Assembly (NCBI GenBank): GCA_001940645.1
Contig: MDVS01000111.1
Span: 1-47,138 of the forward strand
DNA length: 47,138 nucleotides
Reading direction: 5' to 3'
Source of the DNA: Candidatus Heimdallarchaeota archaeon LC_3
GTDB taxonomy: Archaea; Asgardarchaeota; Heimdallarchaeia; Hodarchaeales; LC-3
In this document: positions 32,866 through 42,217 of the stretch, in pieces
How the letters are laid out: each line of letters begins with the position of its first letter
How positions within the stretch are numbered: position 1 is the first letter of the stretch
Position numbers and translations under genes: made by a program
Notes under the pieces: generated by a model
The model's input: only the letters and a program-made list of their open reading frames with translations
Told to the model about the DNA's origin: nothing
Databases searched by the model: none

Positions 32866-33024
32866 CCATAGCTAAATACTTCGTCTAAGAACAAAATAAG
32901 GTTAAAGGAAATTTAAAAACCCAATTTTAAAATTAAAAAGGAATAATTTATATTCCTTTTTTAGAAATTTATATGTTTAATTTGACCAGAGAGATTAAAC
33001 CTAATGTAAAAATTTTCAGAATAA

Positions 33025-34188
33025 TCAAAAAGAATAAAAAGAAGTTTGTAATCGTTCATCTGTAGGATATTCCTCAACCATTCCTACAATGAGATTAGGA
33101 AAAGAATTTTTAATTTCATCTGCAAATTCTTCGAGGAAGTCTGCTCGAGTTAAAAGTTGTTGTTTCTTTAAATCTATAGAAATTTGATCCAAAGGTATCT
33201 CGAATTGTGTAATTAGTCTTTCTTTTAATTTTTTTAACCTATTTTCGATATTTCCTTTGCTATAGTCATTATCTTTAAAACGTAGCACTCCCCTAATTAA
33301 TAGGCCCCTAGATTGTCCGATTCCTGACCAATCTTTAATAACAAAATCAGAAGGTAACATCACTGAATGTGCTCTATGTAAAAGTCTATTTGGTAACTGA
33401 ATTCCATCTTTTTGGCTTGCAGGACAAAAATGAACACTTATGAAAGGATACAATGTTTGAATATAGTCCATAATTTTAAGTGCTTCATCACTACTTCCTT
33501 CAACAGAGATTCCTATCAAATTATCATCTTGGTCAGATATGAATCCTCGTTTAAATAGCTTATTGAAATTTCTTTCACTTATTTCAAGTTCATTGAGGTT
33601 AAAAAATGGGAATTTTTTCTCATAATTTTGAACTGATTTTGCATAATCATTAACATAATTTCTGAAAAAATTTTGTTTAATAATTCCTGGAGTTGCAGGA
33701 ATTTCAATTCCGATATTCCAATCATATTTCATGGCTTCTTGCATTTTCAAAACATCATCAGGATTTTTGGGATGAAAACGGATTTCATCAATAACTTCAC
33801 TAAGTTTTTCAAATATTTCTGGTGATCCCTCACGTCCAGGTGTGTACAAATGAATGTAAAAATCAGATCCAAATTTATTTTTCAAAGCTTGTGCATAATC
33901 ATGACATTTTTCATGTTCTAATAAAGGATCTCCACCTGTGAAGCTAGCTGCTTTACTTTTACACATGATAATTTCTTCAAATAATTCCTCAATTCTATTG
34001 ATTGGCTTTTCATTTGCATACGCTTGATTCTTAAACATTCGTGTCATTCCAACTGGACAATAGAAACATGTTGCATTACACCGACCAGTTATAAAAATAA
34101 CAGTTGAGCGTCCTTGGTGACAAGACTTACAACCTGGAGAAAGATTACCAGTGCATTTGCTTCCCCGAGGGATTGAATCCATATTCAA
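33025..34188 (-). CDS. radical SAM protein (COG2108-like)
   Basis: This protein has 387 residues. The [4Fe-4S] motif CNATCFYC (Cx3Cx2C) is at residues ~38-45, after extra cysteines in SKCTGNLSPGCKSCHQG that are conserved in this archaeal group. ASFTGGDPLLEHE is the SAM-binding GGEP-like motif. The rest is a TIM-barrel (IHLYTPGREG, EIRFHP, IGIEIPA) plus a C-terminal domain with WSGIGQSRGLLIRG. Members are annotated as pyruvate-formate-lyase-activating-related, but the real substrate is unknown. It is next to a small wHTH gene and cdc48. Confidence 0.85.
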   Translation of the reverse strand: MNMDSIPRGSKCTGNLSPGCKSCHQGRSTVIFITGRCNATCFYCPVGMTRMFKNQAYANEKPINRIEELFEEIIMCKSKAASFTGGDPLLEHEKCHDYAQALKNKFGSDFYIHLYTPGREGSPEIFEKLSEVIDEIRFHPKNPDDVLKMQEAMKYDWNIGIEIPATPGIIKQNFFRNYVNDYAKSVQNYEKKFPFFNLNELEISERNFNKLFKRGFISDQDDNLIGISVEGSSDEALKIMDYIQTLYPFISVHFCPASQKDGIQLPNRLLHRAHSVMLPSDFVIKDWSGIGQSRGLLIRGVLRFKDNDYSKGNIENRLKKLKERLITQFEIPLDQISIDLKKQQLLTRADFLEEFADEIKNSFPNLIVGMVEEYPTDERLQTSFYSF

Positions 34189-34226
34189 TCAAAACCGTTA
34201 CAATCTTTAAGTTGACTTGGAATAAA

Positions 34227-34490
34227 TTAATCTTCTCCAATAGCTAAATAATTCTGTTTTTCTCTTACTAGTTTGATTTGTCTTTGATTTTTTTTAATTT
34301 TAACTACAGTGACCTTACCTTGTATTTCTAAATTCATTAAAACACGATTAAATTCTCTTGATCCTGGTCTGAAGCCTAATTCTTGATCGATTAAGGAGAG
34401 AAGGTCACTTTCCATAATCAAACCATCTCGTTTATTAATAATTTGTAAAACTATCAAATTTAATGGAACTGATTCCCAATGTTCACTCAT
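34227..34490 (-). CDS. small winged-helix-like protein
   Basis: This gene encodes 87 residues from the ATG at 34490. The GTG three codons upstream is the other option. It is an HTH/winged-helix-like fold (LNLIVLQIINKRDGLIMES, DLLSLIDQELGF, REFNRVLMNLEIQGKVTVVK). It lies 34 bp after cdc48 on the same strand, so is likely co-transcribed. It is a possible DNA- or protein-binding adaptor. No named family was recognised with confidence. Confidence 0.6.
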   Translation of the reverse strand: MSEHWESVPLNLIVLQIINKRDGLIMESDLLSLIDQELGFRPGSREFNRVLMNLEIQGKVTVVKIKKNQRQIKLVREKQNYLAIGED

Positions 34491-34523
34491 TGCTAACACT
34501 TAGTCAATTTATTGCTATATTGA

Positions 34524-36722
34524 TTATAAAAATTCAAATTTTTCCTTTCTGAAAATACCTGAGGAGGATTTATGTCTCAACATTATTTCTATATTAGCAT
34601 AAAAATTAAGAATTTGGTCATTTAGAGATGGATGGATTATATTTTTAGCTTGTTCAAAGTGCTTTAAATGTACTATATTTGCATCAATGTTCTCTCTTAA
34701 TGCTTGCAAACCTGCTTCATAGCATAAAGCTTGAACATCAGCTCCAGTGTAATATTGTAACCCAGCAGCGAATTTTTTTACATCGAAATCATCAGATAAT
34801 GGCATCGAACTTGAATGAACATTAATTATTTGCACAAGAGATTTCTCATCTGGCATTGGAACTTGGATCAATCGATCAAATCTACCTGGACGAAGTAAAG
34901 CAGGATCTATAAGATCTGGACGATTTGTTGCTCCTATTATAACAATATCTTGAATAGGTTCTAGACCATCCATTTCCGTTAAAAGTTGTGAAAGCATTCG
35001 CTGAGATACATTATTTCCATCCGACATACCTTGACCTCTCCCTCCAGAGATTGCATCTATTTCATCAAAAAAAATAATCACAGGACTGGCCATTTTGGCT
35101 ATTCGAAACATTTCTCTAATATTTTTTTCACTTTCTCCCACCCATTTTGATAATAATTCAGGACCTTTGATAGCAATGAAATTTGCCTCTGATTCAGTAG
35201 CTATTGCACGCGCAAGCATAGTTTTACCTGTTCCTGGAGGTCCATATAGCAAAATTCCCTTAGGAGGAATAATTCCTATTCTTTGCAAATTCTCTTTCTT
35301 CTTCAAAGGCCATTCTACAGATTCCATTAATCTCTCTTTAATTTCAGAAAGACCACCTATATCTTCCCACTTAATATTAGGAGTTTCAATAAAAATTTCA
35401 CGAATGGCTGAAGGTTGGATTTCTTTCAAAGCTTCAAAAAATTGTTCTTCTTTTACTTCTAATTTTTCTAGTACAATACTGGGAATGGTTTCTTCATCGT
35501 AATCAATAAGGGGAAGAAGTTCTCTTAATGTACACATTGCGGCTTCTCTTCCCAAAGCAGCAAGATCAGCACCAACAAATCCATGAGTGATTCTAGATAA
35601 CTCCTCAAGATTCACATTTTCGATACCAGGCATCCGTCTCGTATGAATTTGAAGGATTTCCAATCTTTCTTGTTGACTAGGAACTTTTATGTTGATTTCA
35701 CGGTCGAATCGTCCTGGTCGTCGTAATGCTGAATCTAAAGCATTAGGTCTGTTTGAAGCACCAATGACAATAACTTGTCCACGACCTTCTAACCCATCCA
35801 TAAGGGAAAGAAGTTGTGCAACAACACGCCTTTCAACTTCTCCCGTAACATCTTCACGCTTAGGAGCGATAGCATCTATTTCATCAATGAAAATTATGCT
35901 AGGAGAATTTTCTTCAGCTTCTTTGAATATTTCACGAAGTTTTGCTTCTGATTCTCCATAAAATTTACTCATAACTTCAGGTCCTTGAATGTGGATAAAA
36001 TGCGCCTCACTTTCACTTGCAACTGCCTTTGCAACCAAAGTTTTCCCAGTTCCAGGTGGACCATGTAACAAAACTCCTTTAGGTGGATTTATACCTAGCG
36101 TTCGAAATAATTCAGGATGTCTCAGAGGTAATTCTACCATTTCACGAATCCTTTTTATCGCATCATCTAATCCACCTATATCTTCATAATTAATTCGGGA
36201 TTCAACATCTTTTAATTTTGAGGACTTCTCTTCGATTCTTAAATTTGTAGTATCAGTAATCAAACAAATTTCATTTGGTCCTGGTGATGTAGAATTAGTA
36301 ATAAATCTAAGAGCTTGTCCTAAAAGTTGTATTAAAACTAAATCTCCATTTGTAACAGGGTAACCTCTAAGTTTTTGCTTGATGAACTGTTTTAATGTTG
36401 AATCAAGTGTTATATCATCCATAGGTGAAATTTTCACTATTTCTGCTATTTTAACATCAGCTTTATTAACTTTAACAACGTCATTCAATTTAGTTCCAAG
36501 ATTTCTCCTTGTTATACCATCTATTCGAATTATGTCTGTATTTTGATCCTCTTTATAAGCTAGAAAAACCGTAGATCCGGTTTTTCCGATTTTAGATGAT
36601 AGTTCTACAATATCTCCTGGGGATACGTCAATAGACCTCATACAGCTATTACTCATTCTAATACGGCCATGTCCAACATCACGTTGACGACTTTCAGCGA
36701 TTTTAAGCATTATCTCTTTCAT
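34524..36722 (-). CDS. cdc48: Cdc48/p97/VAT-type AAA+ ATPase
   Basis: This protein has 732 residues: an N domain (~1-180, double-psi barrel plus clam fold, [18 protein letters not shown]), D1 (~195-430) and D2 (~465-700). Both rings have Walker A GPPGTGKT, Walker B IIFIDEID and IIFFDEID, second-region-of-homology Asn/Arg motifs ([27 protein letters not shown]), and pore loops KFYGES and KWVGES. The end (EKFEFL) lacks the HbYX proteasome-docking motif found in some archaeal relatives. It unfolds substrates for degradation or remodelling. It is followed on the same strand by a small wHTH gene. Confidence 0.97.
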   Translation of the reverse strand: MKEIMLKIAESRQRDVGHGRIRMSNSCMRSIDVSPGDIVELSSKIGKTGSTVFLAYKEDQNTDIIRIDGITRRNLGTKLNDVVKVNKADVKIAEIVKISPMDDITLDSTLKQFIKQKLRGYPVTNGDLVLIQLLGQALRFITNSTSPGPNEICLITDTTNLRIEEKSSKLKDVESRINYEDIGGLDDAIKRIREMVELPLRHPELFRTLGINPPKGVLLHGPPGTGKTLVAKAVASESEAHFIHIQGPEVMSKFYGESEAKLREIFKEAEENSPSIIFIDEIDAIAPKREDVTGEVERRVVAQLLSLMDGLEGRGQVIVIGASNRPNALDSALRRPGRFDREINIKVPSQQERLEILQIHTRRMPGIENVNLEELSRITHGFVGADLAALGREAAMCTLRELLPLIDYDEETIPSIVLEKLEVKEEQFFEALKEIQPSAIREIFIETPNIKWEDIGGLSEIKERLMESVEWPLKKKENLQRIGIIPPKGILLYGPPGTGKTMLARAIATESEANFIAIKGPELLSKWVGESEKNIREMFRIAKMASPVIIFFDEIDAISGGRGQGMSDGNNVSQRMLSQLLTEMDGLEPIQDIVIIGATNRPDLIDPALLRPGRFDRLIQVPMPDEKSLVQIINVHSSSMPLSDDFDVKKFAAGLQYYTGADVQALCYEAGLQALRENIDANIVHLKHFEQAKNIIHPSLNDQILNFYANIEIMLRHKSSSGIFRKEKFEFL

Positions 36723-36937
36723 TTCGTTCCACAGATATGTTGTAATTTGTCATAAAGGAGAAAAATAGAATGATAGGTGCATGACATTAATTTCAAAAAG
36801 GCTTTAATTAAAATTTGTTAGTTACGTGAGAATTCTATTTAATATTTTAAAAAATTTATAGAACATTAAATTATTGATTTTGAAGAAAAATAAATTTATT
36901 AAAATAAAATAGAAAAAACAAACTCAATGAAAGAAGC

Positions 36938-37225
36938 TTAATAATCAATCAAGGTTTGCTGTTGTAATTCTATTGACTGAAGTGAATCCATACTTTCAAA
37001 TTCTTCTTGAAGAGTATTTAATTTATCTGCTCCTTCTTCTGAGTCAATATTTTTAAGATAAACTAAAAGAGCAAACATTCCAAAAGCTAAGGGTTCTTTA
37101 TCGAATTTAAGCAATTCAACTCCATATTCCTTACATTTTGGAATAATAGAATTATTAACAAAATTCTCTTGATCTAAATCAGCTTCGCTAGGAACTAGTT
37201 TTAATATGGTTAAGACGTTAGCCAT
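36938..37225 (-). CDS. ef1b: elongation factor aEF-1 beta
   Basis: This gene encodes 95 residues from the ATG at 37225 (the upstream ATG adds one Met). It matches archaeal aEF1beta: VLTILKLVPSEADLD, IIPKCKEYGVELLKF, EPLAFGMFALLVYL, and the acidic end FESMDSLQSIELQQQTLIDY, a beta-alpha-beta exchange domain. It acts as GDP/GTP exchange factor for aEF1alpha. It follows its usual zinc-ribbon partner by ~37 bp. Confidence 0.94.
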   Translation of the reverse strand: MANVLTILKLVPSEADLDQENFVNNSIIPKCKEYGVELLKFDKEPLAFGMFALLVYLKNIDSEEGADKLNTLQEEFESMDSLQSIELQQQTLIDY

Positions 37226-37262
37226 CATTTATCACTTTACACAAGTTTTGAACAGGAGAAAA

Positions 37263-37433
37263 TTATGGACCTGAAAATCCACAATTATGACATTTAAATT
37301 GATTCCCCAAGTTTCTACATCTGCCACATCTAATTATCTCGAATTGATTACATTCAGGACAGTTAAATTTTACAGATCCTGTATCATCAGGAACGATTTG
37401 AATTTGACAACATGAACAGTGAGGCATTTGCAT
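37263..37433 (-). CDS. small zinc-ribbon protein (HVO_2753/DUF1610-like) next to aEF1beta
   Basis: This gene encodes 56 residues from ATG at 37433 (a second Met at 37427). It has five CxxC-like zinc pairs: CSCC, CPEC, CGRC and CHNC, with RCGRCRNLGNQFKCHNCGF at the end, which matches the archaeal partner protein that normally precedes the aEF1beta gene. The end GFSGP is the family tail. Its function is not known well. In haloarchaea a homologue forms two zinc-binding pockets and affects biofilm and motility. Too short for routine gene finding, but the context and motif are clear. Confidence 0.88.
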   Translation of the reverse strand: MQMPHCSCCQIQIVPDDTGSVKFNCPECNQFEIIRCGRCRNLGNQFKCHNCGFSGP

Positions 37434-37666
37434 TATAAATTTATCACCAAATATATTTTACGAATAATATCCGAAACCTACACGTAAGATATTCAAGGTA
37501 TTAAAGTTATTTGTCGATTGTGAAGCTTTACAATGTAGTTTGTTCGTTTAGATTCTAATTCTACCACTTATATCTAATATTTATCTTTACGTTTGTTTAA
37601 TTTTTTTTACAAAAAAACAGAAAATGAACTTAATATAAAAAAACAGCTCAAATAATGAGAAATAAT

Positions 37667-38896
37667 TTACTTGGAAAAAAGCTTTACACAATTATCAATC
37701 GCATGACAAAAATGATCAACATCAGATATCGTATTGTAGTAATAGAAACAAACTTGAAGGATTCCATCGGTTTTATATCCCTTAGTCAACTGATCAACTA
37801 ACTGGTGAGCGCAGAAATATCCTGATCTAATATCTATCTTTGACAATTCATCTAAATATACCGCAACTTCATGAGAATTTATTTCTGGAATTATGAAGGA
37901 AGTTATTGGGGTGTTTTCATGATTGATAGAATTATTTAATATTAGTATTTGATTTATTTCTGAAATTTTTTTTCTGAATGTTTTATTCAGATGAATAATG
38001 TAATCAGACATCTTACTAATCATTGGTTGAATCAAATTGATTGAAGCATTCAATCCATGAAGTACTGCTGGATTAATAGCAGTTTCAAATTTTTCATTTG
38101 TTTCAAGTAAGATTATATCTTTGTAAGTAACTGATTGAACAGTACCAGAACCCTGCAGTAATAGGGGAACATTTACTGGATAGTCCTTAAACATAAGAAT
38201 ACCTTGCCCTATCGGACCTCCCCATCCAATATTTGAATCAAAAATTACCAAATCAGCTTCAAATTTCGATAGATAAGAAAGAAAAATTCCTCCTGATATT
38301 ATTGCATCTATTATCAATTTTATAGAAAAAATCTTTCTTAATTTGTTCACGAAATTATTCTTTTGATAGGATTCACCACTTAAAGAAAATAAAGGTAAAA
38401 TTAATATTATTTCGATATCATTGAAGCTAGTTTGCAAAATTTCTAGCCATTTTTCAGGTGTATCTTTTATATCCAATTGAATTGCATTACAAGCATTTTT
38501 ATTAATAAAATATCTTACAGGAATCAATATATCATTGCTGAGATCATTTGTATAAATTAAATAAGAATTTCTGTTCTTTTGATATAATATTGAGATAGCA
38601 TAGAAAATTCCTAACGAAACATTGCTAGGAAATGCGATTTTATAATTAGAAACATTAAGAATTTTTGAAAGATTTTCTCTTGTCTCTTCTATTACTCTTG
38701 TTGATTCATAGGTACCAGGATATACTCCAGAATTCCTCCTTACATTACCAGATTCATAGAATTTCCTAATTTCCTCAATAACTGTAGATGTAACTAAGAT
38801 TGAAGAACTAGAATCAAAAAAACGTCTACCCAGCTTGAAATAAGGTATTAAATCTCTATAATCTTCAGGAGAAAGCGAAACCACTTTGAAAACCAT
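37667..38896 (-). CDS. class V aminotransferase-fold protein lacking the PLP lysine
   Basis: This protein has 409 residues with the cysteine-desulfurase-like layout (SufS/CsdA type): an N-terminal FDSSSSILV, a strand LIIDAIISGGIF with the cofactor-ring Asp (D197), the Gly-rich turn IGWGGPIGQGILMF (residues ~223-236) and RSGYFCAHQ late, where SufS has the active Cys loop. In SufS the SxHK just before that turn carries the Schiff-base Lys. Here the segment reads VIFDSNIGWGG, so there is no Lys between K211 and K237. It is probably a non-catalytic or altered-activity member. Alternatively it could act with another cofactor. Confidence 0.7.
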   Translation of the reverse strand: MVFKVVSLSPEDYRDLIPYFKLGRRFFDSSSSILVTSTVIEEIRKFYESGNVRRNSGVYPGTYESTRVIEETRENLSKILNVSNYKIAFPSNVSLGIFYAISILYQKNRNSYLIYTNDLSNDILIPVRYFINKNACNAIQLDIKDTPEKWLEILQTSFNDIEIILILPLFSLSGESYQKNNFVNKLRKIFSIKLIIDAIISGGIFLSYLSKFEADLVIFDSNIGWGGPIGQGILMFKDYPVNVPLLLQGSGTVQSVTYKDIILLETNEKFETAINPAVLHGLNASINLIQPMISKMSDYIIHLNKTFRKKISEINQILILNNSINHENTPITSFIIPEINSHEVAVYLDELSKIDIRSGYFCAHQLVDQLTKGYKTDGILQVCFYYYNTISDVDHFCHAIDNCVKLFSK

Positions 38897-38945
38897 AGTT
38901 CCTTTATTAGAATACGGTTATTATTTAATATTAAATGCATTAAGC

Positions 38946-39212
38946 TTATAGTTTTGCTTCAGAAAGCAAGACTTCAAACACATCTTTATTTAATGCTATT
39001 ACTTTGGTTTGACCTTTATATACTGATCTTCCTAAATATTTTTTTACAATAAATTTAATATACCTTTTAGGAACCTCATCTCCATCAATTACTATAGTTT
39101 TACCATTTCTAGAAACCTTTTTTACGTTTTCTCCTATTAAGTTTGTTCGTAATTGCTCCTGCATTTCTACAACAATTTGTTCTTCTGGTATTTTATCAAA
39201 TCTGATTTCCAT
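38946..39212 (-). CDS. rpl22e: large ribosomal subunit protein eL22
   Basis: This protein has 88 residues. It matches eukaryote-type eL22: ENVKKVSRNGKTIVIDGDEV, KRYIKFIVKKYLGR (compare eukaryotic KRYLKYLTKKYLKK) and a VIALNKDVFEVLL end. Eukaryotic eL22 has been reported from Asgard archaea but is absent from most other archaea. A GGAGG-like AGGAGGT ribosome-binding site precedes the ATG at 39212. It stands as the first gene of a minus-strand unit followed by the aminotransferase-like gene. Confidence 0.78.
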   Translation of the reverse strand: MEIRFDKIPEEQIVVEMQEQLRTNLIGENVKKVSRNGKTIVIDGDEVPKRYIKFIVKKYLGRSVYKGQTKVIALNKDVFEVLLSEAKL

Positions 39213-39336
39213 AGACTTACTACCTCCTATGTGAAGATTTTTATAAAAATTGATAGATTACAATAAATAAGACTTTAATTAATGAATTTAGTTATTATTA
39301 ACAAAGATTGTTATTTGTTTCATTTATATTTTGATC

Positions 39337-39349
39337 TTTTATAATAATT
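39337..39349 (+). promoter_or_regulatory. candidate TATA box for the Ncs6/TtuA gene
   Basis: TTTTATAATAATT lies ~90 bp before the TTG start chosen at 39430, with a transcription start expected near 39370. A coding start at 39331 would lie upstream of the transcript. Confidence 0.35.
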
Positions 39350-39429
39350 TTAAATATCAATGGAATCGAATTTATTATATTATTTTAAGGAAAATTAAAT
39401 ACAATTGTAAACCACGAGAAAGATTAGCG

Positions 39430-40389
39430 TTGTCAAAACAGTTAAAATGTTATAAGTGTCAATCATCACAAGTTTTTATGAATTCCGATAAGGATAATTT
39501 CTTATGTGTGAGTTGTTATTCTTTTTTTATTGAAAAAAAGGTTAAGAAATCCATTAGAAAGTACGAAATGTTTGAATATGGAACTCACATTGCTGTAGGG
39601 CTATCAGGGGGAAAAGATAGTGTAGTTTTGTTACATATATTGAAAAAAATTACTAAAGATCAAAAGATTAAGTTAAGTGCAATAATTATTGATGAAGGAG
39701 TAGAAAATTATCGCAACAGGGGGATTATTATAGCACTAGATCTTGTGAAAAGTTTAGAAATCCCATTTAAACTTTTAAGTTACAAAGGATTATACGACAC
39801 AACCCTTGACACGATGGTCGAAATTAAACCATTAGGAAAATCCTCGTGTGCTTTGTGTGGAACTTTTAGAAGAAAAGCTTTAAACTTTGGTGCATTAAGT
39901 CTTAAAGCAGATTTAATAGCTACAGGACATAATTTAGACGATGAAGCACAAACCATTCTTATGAATATGCTACGAGGAGATATTAATAGATTTAAAAGAT
40001 CATCAAAACAACCTAATCAGTTACATAAAAAATTTATTCCACGAATAAAACCCATATTAGAAATTTCACAACCCGAAGTGGTATATTACGCATTAGCAAA
40101 CAATTTAGAATATCTAGATGAGGAATGTCCATATGCTCCTCAAGCGAGAAGAAATTCTATTAAAAATTTTCTTTTTGATCAAGAAAAAAAACATAATGGT
40201 ACATTGATTAATATTCTAAGAATGCAAGAAGCAATTTTATCATCTATAGAGGGTAATAGTAATATTGACAAAGAATTCTTTGAATGTGAGGTTTGTGGAG
40301 ATTTAACCGATAATAAAAACACCTTAATTTGTGCGGGATGTAAATTCAGAGGTGAAATGAAGAAAAAAAAACATCTAATTTCTTTGTAA
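39430..40389 (+). CDS. ncs6: tRNA 2-thiolation protein, Ncs6/TtuA (PP-loop ATPase)
   Basis: This gene encodes 319 residues from the TTG at 39430 (the longer frame begins at 39331 with a poorly conserved, aromatic-rich 33 residues). Family features are present: an N-terminal zinc finger CYKC and CVSC, PP-loop GLSGGKDSVVLL, IIIDEGVENYR, catalytic CALCGTFRRKALN, ATGHNLDDEAQTILMN, EECPYAPQARRN, and a C-terminal zinc finger CEVC and CAGC. It activates tRNA U34 or U54 with ATP and receives sulfur from a ubiquitin-like carrier. The start is uncertain. Confidence 0.9.
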   Translation: MSKQLKCYKCQSSQVFMNSDKDNFLCVSCYSFFIEKKVKKSIRKYEMFEYGTHIAVGLSGGKDSVVLLHILKKITKDQKIKLSAIIIDEGVENYRNRGIIIALDLVKSLEIPFKLLSYKGLYDTTLDTMVEIKPLGKSSCALCGTFRRKALNFGALSLKADLIATGHNLDDEAQTILMNMLRGDINRFKRSSKQPNQLHKKFIPRIKPILEISQPEVVYYALANNLEYLDEECPYAPQARRNSIKNFLFDQEKKHNGTLINILRMQEAILSSIEGNSNIDKEFFECEVCGDLTDNKNTLICAGCKFRGEMKKKKHLISL

Positions 40390-40403
40390 TAGAAATTAAA
40401 TAA

Positions 40404-40745
40404 TTATAGATTTGTACTTAAATCTTGTTCTAACTTTTTTAGCATTGTATTCATTTCTGTTTCTCTTTTGTTAAGCTTTTGTAATTGGATATCTAAATAC
40501 TCAATAGAGTCCTCTAAATCCGTTTTAACTTTGTCTATTGAACTAATAAATAGTATTCCACCAGAAGATTTATAGATTTCAGTTGAATTGTCAAGAGATT
40601 GGATTTCTTTCAAAGTTTGTTTCGATTCAGAAGTTTGTCTTTGAGTTGAATCAATTTGCATATGAATATTACGAATTTGTGTCTGAATTTGTTGGTATTC
40701 AGCAATTTTTTGTTGGATTTCTTGTGATAATTGTGGATTCGACAT
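40404..40745 (-). CDS. pfdB: prefoldin subunit beta
   Basis: This gene encodes 113 residues from the ATG at 40745 (an upstream Met adds three). Two long coiled-coil helices (QLSQEIQQKIAEYQQIQTQI and YLDIQLQKLNKRETEMNTML) are joined by a beta-hairpin (EIYKSSGGILFISS), the standard prefoldin beta. It hands unfolded proteins to the thermosome. In many archaea it follows the Brix-Pcc1 genes, but here it lies on the other strand, convergent with Ncs6/TtuA. Confidence 0.92.
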   Translation of the reverse strand: MSNPQLSQEIQQKIAEYQQIQTQIRNIHMQIDSTQRQTSESKQTLKEIQSLDNSTEIYKSSGGILFISSIDKVKTDLEDSIEYLDIQLQKLNKRETEMNTMLKKLEQDLSTNL

Positions 40746-40754
40746 TAACATCAC

Positions 40755-41051
40755 TTAAACTTAAATTTTTATTTTTTAATAACATTATTGGTTAAGAATA
40801 AAGAAGTTTTAATTAATTAGCTTAATTTAAACTGGACTTACATAATTTTTTTAGGCTTGTCAAAAGAAGATAATTTATAAATGAAATGAAGCTATTTCAG
40901 GTAAGTGTTAATGAATTTGAGTACCACTAAGGTCTAATTTCTAAAATTCCATATAATTTCCTATCATTTAATTTTTATGTTTATCAAATTCACTAGAAGA
41001 TAACTTAAAAATACAATTACAAATTGGATTTATTTCGAGTTGGTTTGAAAG
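40755..41051. other. 297-bp divergent intergenic region
   Basis: It separates prefoldin beta and eL43 and should contain both promoters. AT-rich with TATA-like stretches (ATTTATAAATG near 40870). I looked for C/D or H/ACA RNAs and found no convincing box pattern. Confidence 0.4.
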
Positions 41052-41321
41052 ATGGGTAAAACCAAGAAAATGGGTATAACAGGACGTTTTGGTGCTCGAT
41101 ATGGGAGTACTTTAAGAAAGAGGGTAAAAGCCATTGAAGAAGTTCAAAAACAGTGGCATAATTGTCCAAGTTGCAAAAGTAAGCGTGTTAAGAGAATTAG
41201 TATTGGGATTTGGGAATGTAGGTTTTGTAAATACAAATTTGCGGGGGGCGCATTTTTAGTTAATACCAGCACGGGTCAAATCGCGAATTCAACCGCAAAA
41301 AGATTGGAAACAAAAAAATAA
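41052..41321 (+). CDS. rpl37ae: large ribosomal subunit protein eL43 (L37Ae)
   Basis: This protein has 89 residues. The family core is intact: KKMGITGRFGARYGSTLRKR, then the zinc ribbon CPSC and CRFC, and AGGAFLVNTSTGQI. In many archaea RpoP follows this gene. Here it is missing and the Brix gene comes 11 bp after, so eL43-Brix-Pcc1 form one operon. Confidence 0.95.
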   Translation: MGKTKKMGITGRFGARYGSTLRKRVKAIEEVQKQWHNCPSCKSKRVKRISIGIWECRFCKYKFAGGAFLVNTSTGQIANSTAKRLETKK

Positions 41322-41332
41322 CTCTGGAAATT

Positions 41333-41902
41333 TTGTTGAATAACAATTTAAAAGAAAAAATTGCTATTACTACAACGCGAAAGCCTCCGAGTCGTGTAAG
41401 GCAATTAGTCAACGAATTATCACCTATTATTCCTAATTCTTTTAAAATTGTTCGTGGTCATTCCAACCTACAGGATCTTACTGAAAATGCATTTTCCAAT
41501 TCATGTACGAAAATTATTTTGATTTCTTCAAATCACGGAAATCCGGCCACGCTTACTGGATACAAAATAATTTTAGATAAGAATAATATTCAATTGGACT
41601 GGAGTTTCGATTGGATTATTCGAAATGTTAAATTAAACCACGAATTTGGTTCAAAAAAAGTAATAAATCAGGTGGATAATGCTCAAATTAGCTTTATCAA
41701 TATTTTTTCAGAAATTAAAGAAAATTTTGATAATTATTTTAATTTTTCAAAAGAATTAAAGGGGGACAAAGAAAATCTAATAAGATTAACATTAGAATAT
41801 ACTGATCCTGGGTTCATATTTTTTCCAAATAATGAATCAAATCAAAATATTTCTCCAATAATATTAATGTCAGAAATAATATTACCAGATAAAACAAGAT
41901 AA
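41333..41902 (+). CDS. Brix-domain ribosome biogenesis protein (IMP4-like)
   Basis: This gene encodes 189 residues from a TTG 11 bp after eL43. The opening IAITTTRKPPSRVRQLVNEL is the archaeal Brix/IMP4 signature, followed by FKIVRGHSNLQDL and the beta-alpha repeats that bind rRNA. Archaeal Brix proteins are predicted to chaperone pre-rRNA. The final ~70 residues are less conserved. Pcc1 follows, overlapping by essentially no bases. Confidence 0.85.
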   Translation: MLNNNLKEKIAITTTRKPPSRVRQLVNELSPIIPNSFKIVRGHSNLQDLTENAFSNSCTKIILISSNHGNPATLTGYKIILDKNNIQLDWSFDWIIRNVKLNHEFGSKKVINQVDNAQISFINIFSEIKENFDNYFNFSKELKGDKENLIRLTLEYTDPGFIFFPNNESNQNISPIILMSEIILPDKTR

Positions 41903-41903
41903 G

Positions 41904-42197
41904 GTGAATAAGTTGACCGAGATTACAATGAAATTGGAATGTGATTTAAATGATAAAAATTTAGCAAATCAACTGGTTCAATCAATAAAACCTGAAATTA
42001 CCTCTTCCTCTGAAAAATTTTCAAGATCGAATATTGAAATCGGCCTGAAGGGGGAAATATTTTTTGCTGTAATTGAAGCAGCTGATATAACTGCTGCAAA
42101 AGCAAGTTTCAATTCGTTAATAAGTTGGATAAACTCTTCATTAGTGATTTTACAAAATTTCAACAAAACTAACCAAAAAGAGAAAATTCCTCAATAA
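41904..42197 (+). CDS. pcc1: KEOPS complex subunit Pcc1
   Basis: This gene encodes 97 residues from the GTG at 41904, or 94 from the TTG at 41913 that has AAGGTG just upstream. The family pattern is clear: an N-terminal strand (TEITMKLECDL), LANQLVQSIKPEI, a central strand and a helix with AKASFNSLISWINSSLVILQ. Pcc1 dimerises KEOPS, which makes t6A37 in tRNA. It is preceded by the Brix gene, its usual archaeal neighbour. Convergent with truA. Confidence 0.87.
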   Translation: MNKLTEITMKLECDLNDKNLANQLVQSIKPEITSSSEKFSRSNIEIGLKGEIFFAVIEAADITAAKASFNSLISWINSSLVILQNFNKTNQKEKIPQ

Positions 42198-42217
42198 CAG
42201 AATAGATTATTTAAGAT

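Noticed and set aside
35095..36189. Plus-strand frames of 60-135 residues within cdc48
   Set aside because: They are antisense shadows of the conserved AAA domains with no ribosome-binding site or family pattern.
40755..41051. Possible C/D box RNA between prefoldin beta and eL43 (ATGAAATGAAG and later stretches)
   Set aside because: No proper RTGATGA C box and CTGA D box at the right spacing, and no terminal stem.
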